64,000 nucleotides of DNA from an uncultured Flavobacteriaceae bacterium (GTDB lineage: Bacteria > Bacteroidota > Bacteroidia > Flavobacteriales > Flavobacteriaceae). Location of the stretch: NCBI GenBank assembly GCA_947493175.1, contig CANLQD010000015.1, positions 20,221-84,220 on the forward strand, read 5' to 3'. Positions 34,070 to 42,377 of the stretch are shown here, in pieces (within the stretch, counting starts at the first letter, position 1; the number at the start of each line of letters is the position of its first letter). A program made the position numbers and the translations under genes. The notes under the pieces are model-generated. The model did no database searches. It had not been told where the DNA came from and worked only from the letters and a program-made list of their open reading frames with translations.

Positions 34070-34987
34070 ATGAAAGCGGTAGTATACACAACATATGGTT
34101 CACCAGATGTTCTTCAACTAAAAGAGATAGCCAAACCAAGCCCAAAGGACAATGAGATTCTTATCAAAATCCATGCTGCTACAGTGACTTCGGGCGATGT
34201 AAGACTTCGAGGGTCCGATTTCCCTCCTTTGTTCTGGTTGCCTGCTAGGCTCTTATTTGGACTGTTTAAGCCCAAGAAAACGATTCTTGGACATGAATTG
34301 TCGGGAGTCGTCGAAGAAATCGGAAAAGAGGTGACTAAATTTAAAGTAGGCGATGAGGTCTTTGGTACGACTACCATGCTAAAGACGGGTTCCTATGCCG
34401 AATACATTTGTTTACCCGAAACATGGAAAAATGGTGTGGTGGGTTTAAAACCTGTGAACCTCAATTTCAAAGAATCCGCTGCTTTGCCCGTTGGGGGCCT
34501 TACCGCCCTATTTTTATTGAACAAGGCAAAGATTTCGAAGGGTATGAAAGTATTGGTATACGGTGCTTCGGGAAGTGTGGGGACTTATGCCATTCAAATC
34601 GCTCATCATTTTGGTTCATCGGTTACCGGCGTGTGCAGTACGTCAAATCTTGATATGGTAACATCCCTCGGGGCGGAAAAAGTAATCGACTATACCCGAG
34701 AGGATTATTCCTCTCATGCAAATGACTATGATATTGTGTTTGATGCCGTTGGAAAAACATCGAAGTCAAAGGCGAAAAGAGTCTTGAAAAAAAAGGGCGT
34801 TTTTGTTTCGGTCAAAATGCTAACAAGTGAAAAAACAGCACAGCTTTTAAAGTTAAAGGAGTTTGCGGAAAATGGGGAGCTTCAACCGTTTATTGATAGG
34901 AGTTATCCGCTGAAAGAAATCGTGCATGCACATACCTACGTTGATCAAGGCCATAAAAGGGGCAATGTGGTCATTGAGGTTGTTTAG
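34070..34987 (+). CDS. NAD(P)-dependent medium-chain alcohol dehydrogenase / quinone oxidoreductase-like
   Basis: 305 residues from the ATG at 34070; the frame extends to a TTG at 34016, but the conserved start is MKAVVYTTYGSPDVLQL. GroES-like N-terminal domain with ILGHELSGVVEEIG and GDEVFGTT. Rossmann domain with VLVYGASGSVGTYAIQIAHH (A-x-x-G-x-x-G) and GAEKVIDYTREDY. The structural- and catalytic-zinc cysteines of classical alcohol dehydrogenases are absent, placing it with zinc-free quinone-oxidoreductase-like members. Substrate unknown. Single gene with its own promoter. Confidence 0.9.
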   Translation: MKAVVYTTYGSPDVLQLKEIAKPSPKDNEILIKIHAATVTSGDVRLRGSDFPPLFWLPARLLFGLFKPKKTILGHELSGVVEEIGKEVTKFKVGDEVFGTTTMLKTGSYAEYICLPETWKNGVVGLKPVNLNFKESAALPVGGLTALFLLNKAKISKGMKVLVYGASGSVGTYAIQIAHHFGSSVTGVCSTSNLDMVTSLGAEKVIDYTREDYSSHANDYDIVFDAVGKTSKSKAKRVLKKKGVFVSVKMLTSEKTAQLLKLKEFAENGELQPFIDRSYPLKEIVHAHTYVDQGHKRGNVVIEVV

Positions 34988-35060
34988 ATTTTTGTTTGGT
35001 TAGGAAATTTCCATTCCCACTTTCTGCAATGGCAGGTTTGTAGTAATTCGAAAGCTTAAA

Positions 35061-35192
35061 TCACCTAATGGCTACCGATAAAAGCCAAGTTTTGGTTACC
35101 TGTTTGGGATTGTCGGGAAATTTATCATCATTTTTATTGTAAGTCTCGGTCAATACTACCATGGCATCGGTAAAGGTTTCAGAAAAGAAATT
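35061..35192 (-). pseudogene. Possible C-terminal gene remnant
   Basis: A minus-strand frame between two stops encodes NFFSETFTDAMVVLTETYNK and then KNDDKFPDNPKQVTKTWLLS. It has protein-like composition but no start long enough for a gene and no continuation upstream in that frame. It sits in the 362-base gap 34988-35349, in which I see nothing else. Unrecognised; could be chance. Confidence 0.22.
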
Positions 35193-35349
35193 TCAAAGGA
35201 TTGGATGGATAAAATCGCCCCGAAACCAGTGTGCAAAACGGTACTCATGGGTCTTATTCAATAGGGATACGAAATGATGGTATCGTACCAGGACATTAAC
35301 AAGTGAATAACGGGGTAGATATGCCGTAAGCATAGAGGTCCATGAAAAG

Positions 35350-36150
35350 CTACCATGCAATCTCGGTGATGTTTCCAATGGGTCGCCGTTCGGCAAGCAA
35401 TCCCCGTTTTTGCCTATCGAAGACCGACGCTTCGTCAATGACCGGATCGAAGGTGAAAAAGCACTTTTCCTCGATTTCGGCGGGTGCTACTTCATAGGTT
35501 TTAAAGGCCTCCAAATCCAAGAACTCGAGCTGGCTCAAATCTTGGCTAAGGATAAACGATTTGGCTTTTAGGAGGCCTTTTTCTTCGTATAGGATGAGCT
35601 TAAAAAATTCGACGGGGATTTGATAATTGCGGTATTCCGTGTCGTTTTTATTAAAAATACAGCCTGCCATGACACTGACCCTAGATCGATCCATTGCCAG
35701 TTGGTCGTAGAGCGAAGTCTCCAACTGTCCCCATACCCCTCCTCTGGAACCTTGGTTAAAGGCCGCCATTTGGGGAGCGATATTGGTAAACACAAAGGAT
35801 TCTTCATTGGCTTTTTTCGCTTCGGCATCCGTTCCCCAAACCAGGTCGGCACGGCGAGCGATATGTCCCCGGTCTAGCGGATTACGACTGTACAAAGATT
35901 CCCCGGCCTGATTGCTTGTTGGAATGCGTTCGTCTTCAAAGAAATCCAGGCCTTTTCGGGGCAGTCGTTTTAGGCGGGTACCATCGATATTCCAAGCTAC
36001 CCAAATGGCAAATTTTCGTTGCTTGCTCAGGGCGAGGGAAAAGTGGGTATAATCAATAATCTCGGAGCCCTCTAAAAGGAAGGCCTCGTTCAGATCGTTT
36101 AGAATCGGGGTGTCGACTTTTGTTTGCAGAAATTCGCTGTTATAGGCCAT
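35350..36150 (-). CDS. DNA/RNA non-specific endonuclease (NUC1 family, beta-beta-alpha metal)
   Basis: 266 residues. The catalytic D-R-G-H motif is in NPLDRGHIARRADLVWG (about 93-109), and the metal-binding Asn in FTNIAPQMAAFNQG. RKFAIWVAWNIDG and VMAGCIFNKNDTEY are the usual strands around it. The family cuts single- and double-stranded DNA and RNA with one Mg ion. Most bacterial members are secreted; this one begins MAYNSEFLQTKVDTP with no signal peptide or lipobox, and I see no better upstream start. Cellular location is therefore unclear. Confidence 0.92.
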   Translation of the reverse strand: MAYNSEFLQTKVDTPILNDLNEAFLLEGSEIIDYTHFSLALSKQRKFAIWVAWNIDGTRLKRLPRKGLDFFEDERIPTSNQAGESLYSRNPLDRGHIARRADLVWGTDAEAKKANEESFVFTNIAPQMAAFNQGSRGGVWGQLETSLYDQLAMDRSRVSVMAGCIFNKNDTEYRNYQIPVEFFKLILYEEKGLLKAKSFILSQDLSQLEFLDLEAFKTYEVAPAEIEEKCFFTFDPVIDEASVFDRQKRGLLAERRPIGNITEIAW

Positions 36151-36490
36151 CGTAGCAATTGTAAGGATGAAAAGGTTTGGCTACGTTTTGAAAATCGTTG
36201 GTCGAGGTATGAATTAAGAGACTTTTTTGAAATAGGTCAATTATTTTTTTTGCCCCTTTTTGAACGCTATTACGTTAAAATTTTGAACCGTAGCGAATGC
36301 TATGCTTAAAAATTCCGCCTTATAGCGCCCTAAAAATGACCTATGACCCCGAGGTTTCGGGGCTAATCACATATTTCAAAAAAGTCTCTACGGTTAAAGT
36401 TAGGCATTTTTAGGTGAATAGGGGTACACCTAGTTGCTACCTAGCAGTAAGGATAAACGGGTAGAAAGAGAGGCTCGTTTGCCTACGAAT
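36151..36490. other. Intergenic region with a small GC hairpin
   Basis: No supported gene. CCCCGA / TCGGGG forms a 6-bp hairpin with a 4-base loop near 36345-36360. Read on the minus strand it is followed 8 bases later by a short T run, so it may weakly terminate the lipoprotein gene. Confidence 0.35.
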
Positions 36491-36946
36491 TCAATTTCTT
36501 CTATCGTATCTGGCATATACATAGGTGTCGCTATCGTTTTGACAACCGTATACGTCCCATTTCATGATGTCCTGTCCATCGAATTCGACCGTTATTTCAT
36601 AATTGCCCAACACATCGTCATAGCGATTCTCTGTTTCTACGATTTGATAAGTGCCGTTTTCATTGAGGGTCCATTCCCCCTTATTGGACAGAGTGCCGTC
36701 TTCGTTTTCCTCGTAGGTGCCGTCTGCGTTAAAGGTGAAGGTGTTCACCACCCCGTCAGCGGGTCGTTCGGTCGCTATTTCGTCGTTGGTACAGTAATAG
36801 GAATGTTCTGACATAAAATCCCATTCGCCCACAATGAGTTGCTGTGCTTCCATTTCGGGTGCTTCGGAATCGGAATCTTCGGAACAGGCGATGAGCGAAA
36901 TAAAGCAAAAAACAAAAAAGAATAGGTGGTGAGAAAGGCGGTTCAT
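36491..36946 (-). CDS. Lipocalin-like lipoprotein
   Basis: 151 residues. The N-terminus MNRLSHHLFFFVFCFISLIAC is a lipoprotein signal with lipobox S-L-I-A-C and lipidation at Cys21, followed by an acidic tether (SEDSDSEAPEME). The domain IVGEWDFMSE, TFTFNADGTYEENEDG, KGEWTLNENGTYQIV matches the lipocalin-like beta-sheet domain frequent in Bacteroidota lipoproteins. Probably attached to the outer membrane or surface; ligand unknown. Confidence 0.82.
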   Translation of the reverse strand: MNRLSHHLFFFVFCFISLIACSEDSDSEAPEMEAQQLIVGEWDFMSEHSYYCTNDEIATERPADGVVNTFTFNADGTYEENEDGTLSNKGEWTLNENGTYQIVETENRYDDVLGNYEITVEFDGQDIMKWDVYGCQNDSDTYVYARYDRRN

Positions 36947-37138
36947 AGGTTTGTTTTAACAGATTGGGTCTATCAAAAACGCGGCCAACACCAGTTTCGT
37001 ATAAAAACTCGGTAAACTACTTGTGTACGACAATATCTATGGGCTATCGTACAAAAAAGTAGATTCATCGGCCGGAATCACGTTATATCGTAAGTCGATA
37101 AAGGAAGTATTAAAACGGAAGTCAAGAAAATTTCCGTA

Positions 37139-37975
37139 CTATTGAGAGTCAATGCCCACGTTACCAGGAGGTGTTTTAATGTGCGACAACAGCCTATCTT
37201 TTTCTGATGCCGTGATTTTGATTTGAATAGGCTCTTCTTTGTTCTTTTTCAAAAAGATGCCGGTCTTTCCGGCGTGTTTTTTGTCAAAAGCTGCCTTATA
37301 GATCAATGTTGCGCCCTCTTGGGGGCTTTTGAAGAACAGATATCGCAGGGGAAGTAACCATTTGGGCATCCCTGAGCTTTTGGTCATTGGCGTTTTATTC
37401 GCCCCTGGTGTTACATTGATGATCTTTATTGTTGCCCATGCCGGATTGGATGCCAAATCATTCATAAGACAGCTAAGGGCCAGCTTACTTTGAAGATACG
37501 ATCCAAAAAGTTTTTTTATTTTATGGGGATTTAGAAGGGTCTCAAAATCTATTTTTTCCTCATTGGCCATGGAATCGGACACTGTATTGATCACTTTGGG
37601 TTGCTCTGCTTTTTGTAAGGCTGTTTTTAAATGCGTTGTTAGCAGATAAGGAGCAAGGGTATTCACTTCAAAGTGCATTTCATTGTCTTGGGATGACTTT
37701 CGTATATCTGGAAGTAATACGGCCGCATTATTAAAGATTATGTCGACCACCTTCCATTTTTGGGTAATTTCCTTGGCAACGGCCCTTACCTGTTCTTGAA
37801 TGCTTAAATCTGCATAGAACAACTCAATTTTTCCACGGAGTTTTTCTACTGTATGTAAGCTATCGGCTCTTTTTTTACTCCTAAGGATCCATCCGACCCG
37901 ATGGCCGCTATCTAAGATTTGTTTGGTAAGTTCCAGACCGATTCCTGAGTGCCCTCCTGTGATTAATACATGCAT
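37139..37975 (-). CDS. SDR family oxidoreductase
   Basis: 278 residues. HVLITGGHSGIGLELTKQIL (2-21) is the T-G-x3-G-I-G cofactor motif; IIFNNAAVLLPD is the N-N-A-G-like motif. The catalytic triad region is INTVSDSMANEE with Ser, and GSYLQSKLALSCL with Tyr-x3-Lys. The C-terminal half (FFKSPQEGATLIYKAAFD, KTGIFLKKNKEEP) resembles retinol-dehydrogenase/WWOX-like SDRs. NAD(P)-dependent; substrate unknown. It lies 75 bases downstream of the Crp/Fnr gene on the same strand, which may regulate it. Confidence 0.9.
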   Translation of the reverse strand: MHVLITGGHSGIGLELTKQILDSGHRVGWILRSKKRADSLHTVEKLRGKIELFYADLSIQEQVRAVAKEITQKWKVVDIIFNNAAVLLPDIRKSSQDNEMHFEVNTLAPYLLTTHLKTALQKAEQPKVINTVSDSMANEEKIDFETLLNPHKIKKLFGSYLQSKLALSCLMNDLASNPAWATIKIINVTPGANKTPMTKSSGMPKWLLPLRYLFFKSPQEGATLIYKAAFDKKHAGKTGIFLKKNKEEPIQIKITASEKDRLLSHIKTPPGNVGIDSQ

Positions 37976-38050
37976 TGCTTCGCCACTTTATATAAGAAAA
38001 CACAAAATTAGCAGTACCAATAGACGAAATCATTGAACTACTTCAATAAA

Positions 38051-38605
38051 TTATCTTTTGGAACGAAGTTTTGATAACCATTCAGGTGATATCCCAAGAT
38101 AGGATGCGATCATGTATTGGGGGACCCGCTGCAATACGGCGGCTCTTTCTTTGAGCAATAGGGCGTACCGATCTTTAGGAGGCAGCGCACTTCTTTTTAA
38201 CCGATTGGCAAGATGGATGAAGTGTTTTTCAGCCATCAATCGGCCAAAGTGCTCAAAAGTAGGGCAGTTTTTATAAATCAAATCCATGGAATCCCGATCC
38301 AACACCTGAAGATGGGATGGCTCCACCGCCATGATATTCATGTCGCTTTTTTCTTTGGTAAGGTAACTCACATAATCGGTGATAAACTCACCTGCTTCAA
38401 TGAACTCGATAATATGTTCTTCGTCATTATTGGATACGGTATTTATAAAAAAACCATGGTTAATAAAGCAAACCTCGTTGCAATAGCTCCCTTCTTTTAT
38501 CAAATATTGGTTGCTTGTCAGCGACTTTTCCCTTACAAGGGAAGTAATAAACTCCACTTCCCAAGGAAGAAAGTCACATTTTGAACTTAAATACGTTCTT
38601 AGCAT
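38051..38605 (-). CDS. Crp/Fnr family transcriptional regulator
   Basis: 184 residues. A cyclic-nucleotide-binding-like beta roll (NQYLIKEGSYCNEVCFINHG, IIEFIEAGEFITDYVSYLT) is followed by a long dimer helix. A C-terminal helix-turn-helix ends VPQYMIASYLGISPEWLSKL. The short HTH with Q-Y-x-I-A-S-Y-L-G is typical of a Bacteroidota subgroup; two relatives occur in this window (55032-55614, broken, and 61171-61743). No iron-sulfur cysteine cluster of the Fnr type. The effector is unknown, and the roll lacks a clear cAMP-binding Arg/Ser pair. Confidence 0.92.
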   Translation of the reverse strand: MLRTYLSSKCDFLPWEVEFITSLVREKSLTSNQYLIKEGSYCNEVCFINHGFFINTVSNNDEEHIIEFIEAGEFITDYVSYLTKEKSDMNIMAVEPSHLQVLDRDSMDLIYKNCPTFEHFGRLMAEKHFIHLANRLKRSALPPKDRYALLLKERAAVLQRVPQYMIASYLGISPEWLSKLRSKR

Positions 38606-38970
38606 GTTATATGACTTGGATGAAGTTTAAAATCATTGCTAAAAAGCTGATAAAATATACTGCAGTAGGGTTTTTGAACTTGTACTTTCTGTCCATACCC
38701 TAAAAATATGAAATTATTGTTCGTTGGTATTTGCTGGTGCAAGCGTGGCCCTCGTGCTGCTTTAGAGTGGGTTTTGGTTTATTGTTTTTATATCCTTACT
38801 TTTTACTACAGGTGGCAGACAGAACTCTTTTCATCTGTTTCGGTCTTAGATTAGATTTGAATGTCGTCAAGGGCTTACTCTAGTCGGCCCGAGGAGAAAG
38901 ACGCTCGCGCTAACGCAGAAATATTATTTAACTTTAGGGAACTGGACTAAGGCTTTTCATAGGAGGTTTT
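38606..38970. other. Intergenic region at the left edge of a cassette-like segment
   Basis: No supported coding frame. It separates the Crp/Fnr gene from two cassette-like ORFs and may contain decayed cassette sequence. Nothing recognisable. Confidence 0.35.
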
Positions 38971-38980
38971 GTTGTAAAAC
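38971..38980 (+). repeat. Left inverted-repeat end of cassette 1
   Basis: GTTGTAAAAC here is the exact reverse complement of GTTTTACAAC at 39650-39659. The two bracket the ORF at 38984-39583. Confidence 0.55.
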
Positions 38981-38983
38981 GTT

Positions 38984-39583
38984 TTATTGCGCAAACTGCA
39001 TTTCAGCCTTCTTTCCATAATCCATTTCCATTGCGACTGATTCATTAACAAATTTTAGTCCTCTCATTTTGTATTCTGATAACTCAAATTCGTCATATCT
39101 TTTTCCAAATATTCTTTTTGTTAATTCGAAAGCGGTTTCATAAGTGACTTCAGACTCTATTTGATTTTGAACTTCTTCTTCAGTCAAATCTTCACGCATT
39201 TCGTCTAAATTTTCCTTTGAGATAAGTTCCTGAGTTCTTGCAATAATTTCTTCAGGTAATGGATTTCCAAAATCTTGATAAATTTCGTCTCCTGCTTCTC
39301 TTAATCTGAGTTTTTCTCCGTTTTGGAATATGCAATAAGAGAGCCCGTGCCCAATTGATATTTGGATAATTTCTGAATTAGGAAACTTTTCAAGAAATCT
39401 ATTTTCTGTCTGACTTTGTTTTGGTTTTGCGAATTGCCAACATAAATCAGCATTTGCAATAATTAGAGTTCCATTGTAGTTTGTAATATAGGTTTCTCCT
39501 ATTTCAGGACCAATATTAAAATCCGCTTCACCGATAAATTCAAAACCTCTAAATCCTAAAGATTCCAGCAATTCAAGGTTCAT
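38984..39583 (-). CDS. Hypothetical protein in a cassette-like unit
   Basis: 199 residues from the ATG at 39583. This start is chosen over 39634 because a GGAGG sits 9 bases upstream of it (39592-39596), a rare strong Shine-Dalgarno in this window. The protein opens NLELLESLGFRGFEFIGEAD and is acidic (ENLDEMREDLTEEEVQNQIE), soluble, with no signal. I do not recognise a family. The neighbouring DNA is AT-richer than average, and the ORF stands alone between inverted repeats, which suggests horizontal acquisition. Confidence 0.6.
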   Translation of the reverse strand: MNLELLESLGFRGFEFIGEADFNIGPEIGETYITNYNGTLIIANADLCWQFAKPKQSQTENRFLEKFPNSEIIQISIGHGLSYCIFQNGEKLRLREAGDEIYQDFGNPLPEEIIARTQELISKENLDEMREDLTEEEVQNQIESEVTYETAFELTKRIFGKRYDEFELSEYKMRGLKFVNESVAMEMDYGKKAEMQFAQ

Positions 39584-39649
39584 TTCTATGCCTCCAATAT
39601 TTTTTATGAAAGTGGCGGTGATATTCCAACCCATAGGCTTCTTATAAAT

Positions 39650-39788
39650 GTTTTACAACGGTTGGGCTATGGTTTCGTTGTGGAATTGCCCGCGAGGACC
39701 ATCCCGAGAGAACCAAGCCATCATTGCAAGATAAGAATTTCCGAGTAGGTAATTCCGCCGCAATGAATTATAGCCGTTGTTAGCAACA
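39650..39788. repeat. Long imperfect palindrome between two cassette-like ORFs
   Basis: Paired segments: ACAACG (39655-39660) with CGTTGT (39775-39780); GCTAT (39666-39670) with ATAGC (39770-39774); and GGAATT (39682-39687) with AATTCC (39751-39756). Its left end also carries the GTTTTACAAC arm of cassette 1. Its right end carries TTGTTAGCAACA (39777-39788), the arm of cassette 2. The shape recalls integron attC sites, but the core does not fit G-T-T-R-R-R-Y exactly. Confidence 0.68.
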
Positions 39789-39795
39789 GGCATTT

Positions 39796-40329
39796 TTATT
39801 TTCGGTTTAAAAACTCTTTGGCAATAATATCTACTTTGTTATGATGAATATTCCATTTATTGTAAACATCCAAGGCCCAATCCTTGATTAGACTTTTACA
39901 TTGTATTTCATCGGAAGAACTTTCTTTAATATCAGTTGTAGTTATGTCTCCTCTTTCAAGTGCATTCGGGGGATTCAAATATTCATCTTGTTTATGAACT
40001 TTGTATTTATTCAAATAGTCACTAAGTTTTGGTGATAAATCATAAGTCCATTTAACATTATAGTTGAAAATCAAATGTAAACGTGAGAGATGGAAATGAT
40101 TATTCCATCTGCCGTGAATTTCTGGATGTTGCAATGTATGTGCGTCAACAATTAAAAACCTGTAGAAATGATTCTCAACGTTTGAAAAATCGATGTCTTG
40201 GAATCCAAGATTGAAAATTTCTAAACATTCGTGAATTCCTCTTTTTGTATTTGCACCGCAAAATTGACACTTTCCATTGTCCAAAAGTGTAACTCCATTT
40301 TTTTCTGCTAAATCAACATAATTTTGCAT
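39796..40329 (-). CDS. DUF5946-like protein
   Basis: 177 residues. An N-terminal C-x2-C (GKCQFCGANTK, about 19-29) is followed by IHECLEIFNLGFQD and the hallmark FLIVDAHTLQHPEIHGRW, in which a conserved acidic/His region precedes Q-H-P. Together these match the DUF5946 pattern of a zinc-knuckle-like motif with a helical body. No function is known. The gene is bounded within 8 bases on one side and 14 on the other by the exact 12-base inverted repeat TTGTTAGCAACA / TGTTGCTAACAA, as a mobile cassette would be. Confidence 0.75.
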   Translation of the reverse strand: MQNYVDLAEKNGVTLLDNGKCQFCGANTKRGIHECLEIFNLGFQDIDFSNVENHFYRFLIVDAHTLQHPEIHGRWNNHFHLSRLHLIFNYNVKWTYDLSPKLSDYLNKYKVHKQDEYLNPPNALERGDITTTDIKESSSDEIQCKSLIKDWALDVYNKWNIHHNKVDIIAKEFLNRK

Positions 40330-40342
40330 TGCATTTTTCGCT

Positions 40343-40354
40343 TGTTGCTAACAA
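40343..40354 (+). repeat. Right inverted-repeat end of cassette 2
   Basis: TGTTGCTAACAA, the exact reverse complement of TTGTTAGCAACA at 39777-39788. Confidence 0.6.
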
Positions 40355-40499
40355 TCGCCTAAACGTACCTAAGTACATTTATTCCCTTTTTATAGTTAAA
40401 TAGGTACTAGCTAAATATAGAATAAGCAGGAGGGAAGAAATGAAGGCGTGGTCAAGATAGTAAAAATAACCCATGCTTTCTTACGGGATTCCGTAGTGG

Positions 40500-40650
40500 G
40501 GGTGTTTTTTGTAGGAAGGTGGGGGTGGGTAGTTGGCGGTTCGCAGTTGCAGTTCGCAGTGGCAGTTGGCAGTTGGACAGTTTGCGGTTGGCAGTTGCAG
40601 TTCGCAGTAGGCAGTGGCAGTTGGGAGGGCGGAGCTGGAAGTTGGGTATG
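40500..40650. repeat. GGCAGTT-type short-tandem-repeat island
   Basis: Roughly heptameric repetition of (T)GGCAGT / GCAGTTG units with drift. Plus-strand frames through it are repeat artefacts. This is the same block found inside the composite repeats at 44.6, 47.2 and 50.7 kb. It fills most of the gap between the DUF5946 and GT39 genes. Confidence 0.8.
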
Positions 40651-40687
40651 GGGAACTGTAAACCGATGCTTTCTAGGGGTCTTTTTT

Positions 40688-42175
40688 CTAATCAAAAATA
40701 TGGTCCTCATAGTCTGCCCACCAGTCCGCGATAGGTCTTTTGGGTTTTCGGCATAGGTAGAGCGGAATACCGTTTTCTTCTTCGATGGCGTAGGGGTGGG
40801 TAATGATTTTGAGCAGCCTAGTTTCTTCAAAAATATTTTCGACCGATCCGCGCTCATTACCAAGGCTGATCCATACGCTGGCTTCCGTATTGCCCGGGCC
40901 CCAGGTCCAAAAACTGCCGTGCCGACTGATGGGGTTGGGGAGTCCGTATTTTTTGCCCAGAATTTTTAGAGCGCCCGCCTCCCCATAGTTCTCGGCCCAT
41001 ATAACGGCGTTTCGCTGGTCTTTGGGCGGCAAACTCCGATACACGCTGTCTACCAATTGTACTTGTTCTTCCCAACCGAACATATCGGCATAATCGCTGG
41101 TGAGCTCCACACGGTCCTCTACTTTTTCAAGCCCTTTGTAGTCTATAAAACGTTCAATGGGCAACACGGGGGTCGCTTCGGGGATAAAAAAGACCATCGG
41201 TAGGAGTATGGTGCCCGCAATGACATACACTCCATTGGGTCTTTTTTTGAAAAAGGCCTCTACCGCAACGGCTCCAGTCGCAAATAGCACAGGATACAGG
41301 GCAAACACGTAGTAGGTTTTTGCCTTTGTGAACCACATGGTTGCGAAGATGACCAAACAAGCGATGCCCAGGGCGCGATACGCCTGCAGTTTTTTACTTA
41401 AAAAGAGCCCTAATACCCCACAGGTGAAAAGGATAAAGGGCGGCGTGATTTCCAATTGCTCCAGTAAGAAAACAAACACGCCGTTCTCGTTCAACTGTTT
41501 TTCGTTCAGGGATTGTAGATGCTGTAGCAACGGAAAGTCGTGCTGTAGTTGCCATAACAGATTCGGTAGAAAAATCAGCAGCCCCAACAAACCCGATCCG
41601 TACAACCATTTGTTTTTAAACCATTTTCCTTTTTCATAAAACAGCAGGCCTATAAAAATCCCAAAGGCCCAAACGAGCATGGTATACTTGTTCAACAGCC
41701 CTATGCCCAAGGTAGCTCCCGTGAGCAATAGGTATTTGTGATGGTGGGTGTTGACAAACCGGATGATGAAGTAAAATCCAAGTGTCCAGAACAGTTGGTC
41801 AAAGGCCACGGGCTGAAACAGGGTATGGTTTCGGTAGAAGGGTACAAAGGCAAGGACACCGATGGCGGCAAGGAAAACAGCCCTGAATTTTCCGCCGAGT
41901 TCCTTGGCCATTAAACCGCAGAGGATTAAGATACCCACGCCCGCCAGGGTGGGAAAGAGGCGAACGCTCCAGAGGGAGTAGTCGAACAACCAGTACGATA
42001 GTTTCCCCAGAAAACCAATAAACGGGGGAAACTCCATAAAGCCCCAATCCATATGCTCACTGACGGAAAGGTGTAGCAATTCATCGCGATGAAAACCATA
42101 GTTTTGATTTCCGACCCATTGGATGCAAAATTTAATGAGGGCGAGGATGGTTAGGACAGGCAGGTATTTTTTCAT
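40688..42175 (-). CDS. Glycosyltransferase family 39 / ArnT-like membrane protein
   Basis: 495 residues with about ten membrane helices. The first loop has YGFHRDELLHLSVSEHMDWG with the Asp-Glu pair typical of GT-C enzymes of the PMT/ArnT type (D-E-x-x-H), and the next helix has EFPPFIGFLGKLSYWLF. Such enzymes use polyprenyl-phosphate sugars on the outer face of the cytoplasmic membrane to modify lipid A, proteins or glycans. The C-terminal 130 residues (YGEAGALKILGKKYGLPNPI, TWGPGNTEASVWISLG) form a soluble periplasmic domain common in this subgroup. Acceptor unknown. Single gene. Confidence 0.88.
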   Translation of the reverse strand: MKKYLPVLTILALIKFCIQWVGNQNYGFHRDELLHLSVSEHMDWGFMEFPPFIGFLGKLSYWLFDYSLWSVRLFPTLAGVGILILCGLMAKELGGKFRAVFLAAIGVLAFVPFYRNHTLFQPVAFDQLFWTLGFYFIIRFVNTHHHKYLLLTGATLGIGLLNKYTMLVWAFGIFIGLLFYEKGKWFKNKWLYGSGLLGLLIFLPNLLWQLQHDFPLLQHLQSLNEKQLNENGVFVFLLEQLEITPPFILFTCGVLGLFLSKKLQAYRALGIACLVIFATMWFTKAKTYYVFALYPVLFATGAVAVEAFFKKRPNGVYVIAGTILLPMVFFIPEATPVLPIERFIDYKGLEKVEDRVELTSDYADMFGWEEQVQLVDSVYRSLPPKDQRNAVIWAENYGEAGALKILGKKYGLPNPISRHGSFWTWGPGNTEASVWISLGNERGSVENIFEETRLLKIITHPYAIEEENGIPLYLCRKPKRPIADWWADYEDHIFD

Positions 42176-42377
42176 TTTCGATATGGGAAAATAGGGTGTT
42201 ACGTTTTAATCACAGTCTAACAATATACTTTTTCTAAATGCAAGGAACGCTCAGAAAGCGAATGGGGCGCAACGAAATGGTGCTTGCCCGGTCTTTGCGT
42301 TCTTTGCGTAACACTTTGCAGTTCATCTCAGAATGCCCGAATAACACGTTATTGCCTATTATTTTGGCTTCCACAGT
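42176..42377. other. Intergenic region with CTTTGCGTT-type repeat
   Basis: Near 42292-42321 the text CTTTGCGTTCTTTGCGT followed by ACACTTTGC shows a roughly 9-base repetition. It is a short dispersed motif rather than a gene. Confidence 0.4.

Noticed and set aside
36434..36811. 125-codon plus-strand frame
   Set aside because: Antisense to the lipoprotein gene, which has a clear lipobox and lipocalin-like motifs.
38971..40354. Classical integron or insertion sequence
   Set aside because: No integrase or transposase is present, the core sequence is not G-T-T-R-R-R-Y, and no target-site duplication could be identified.
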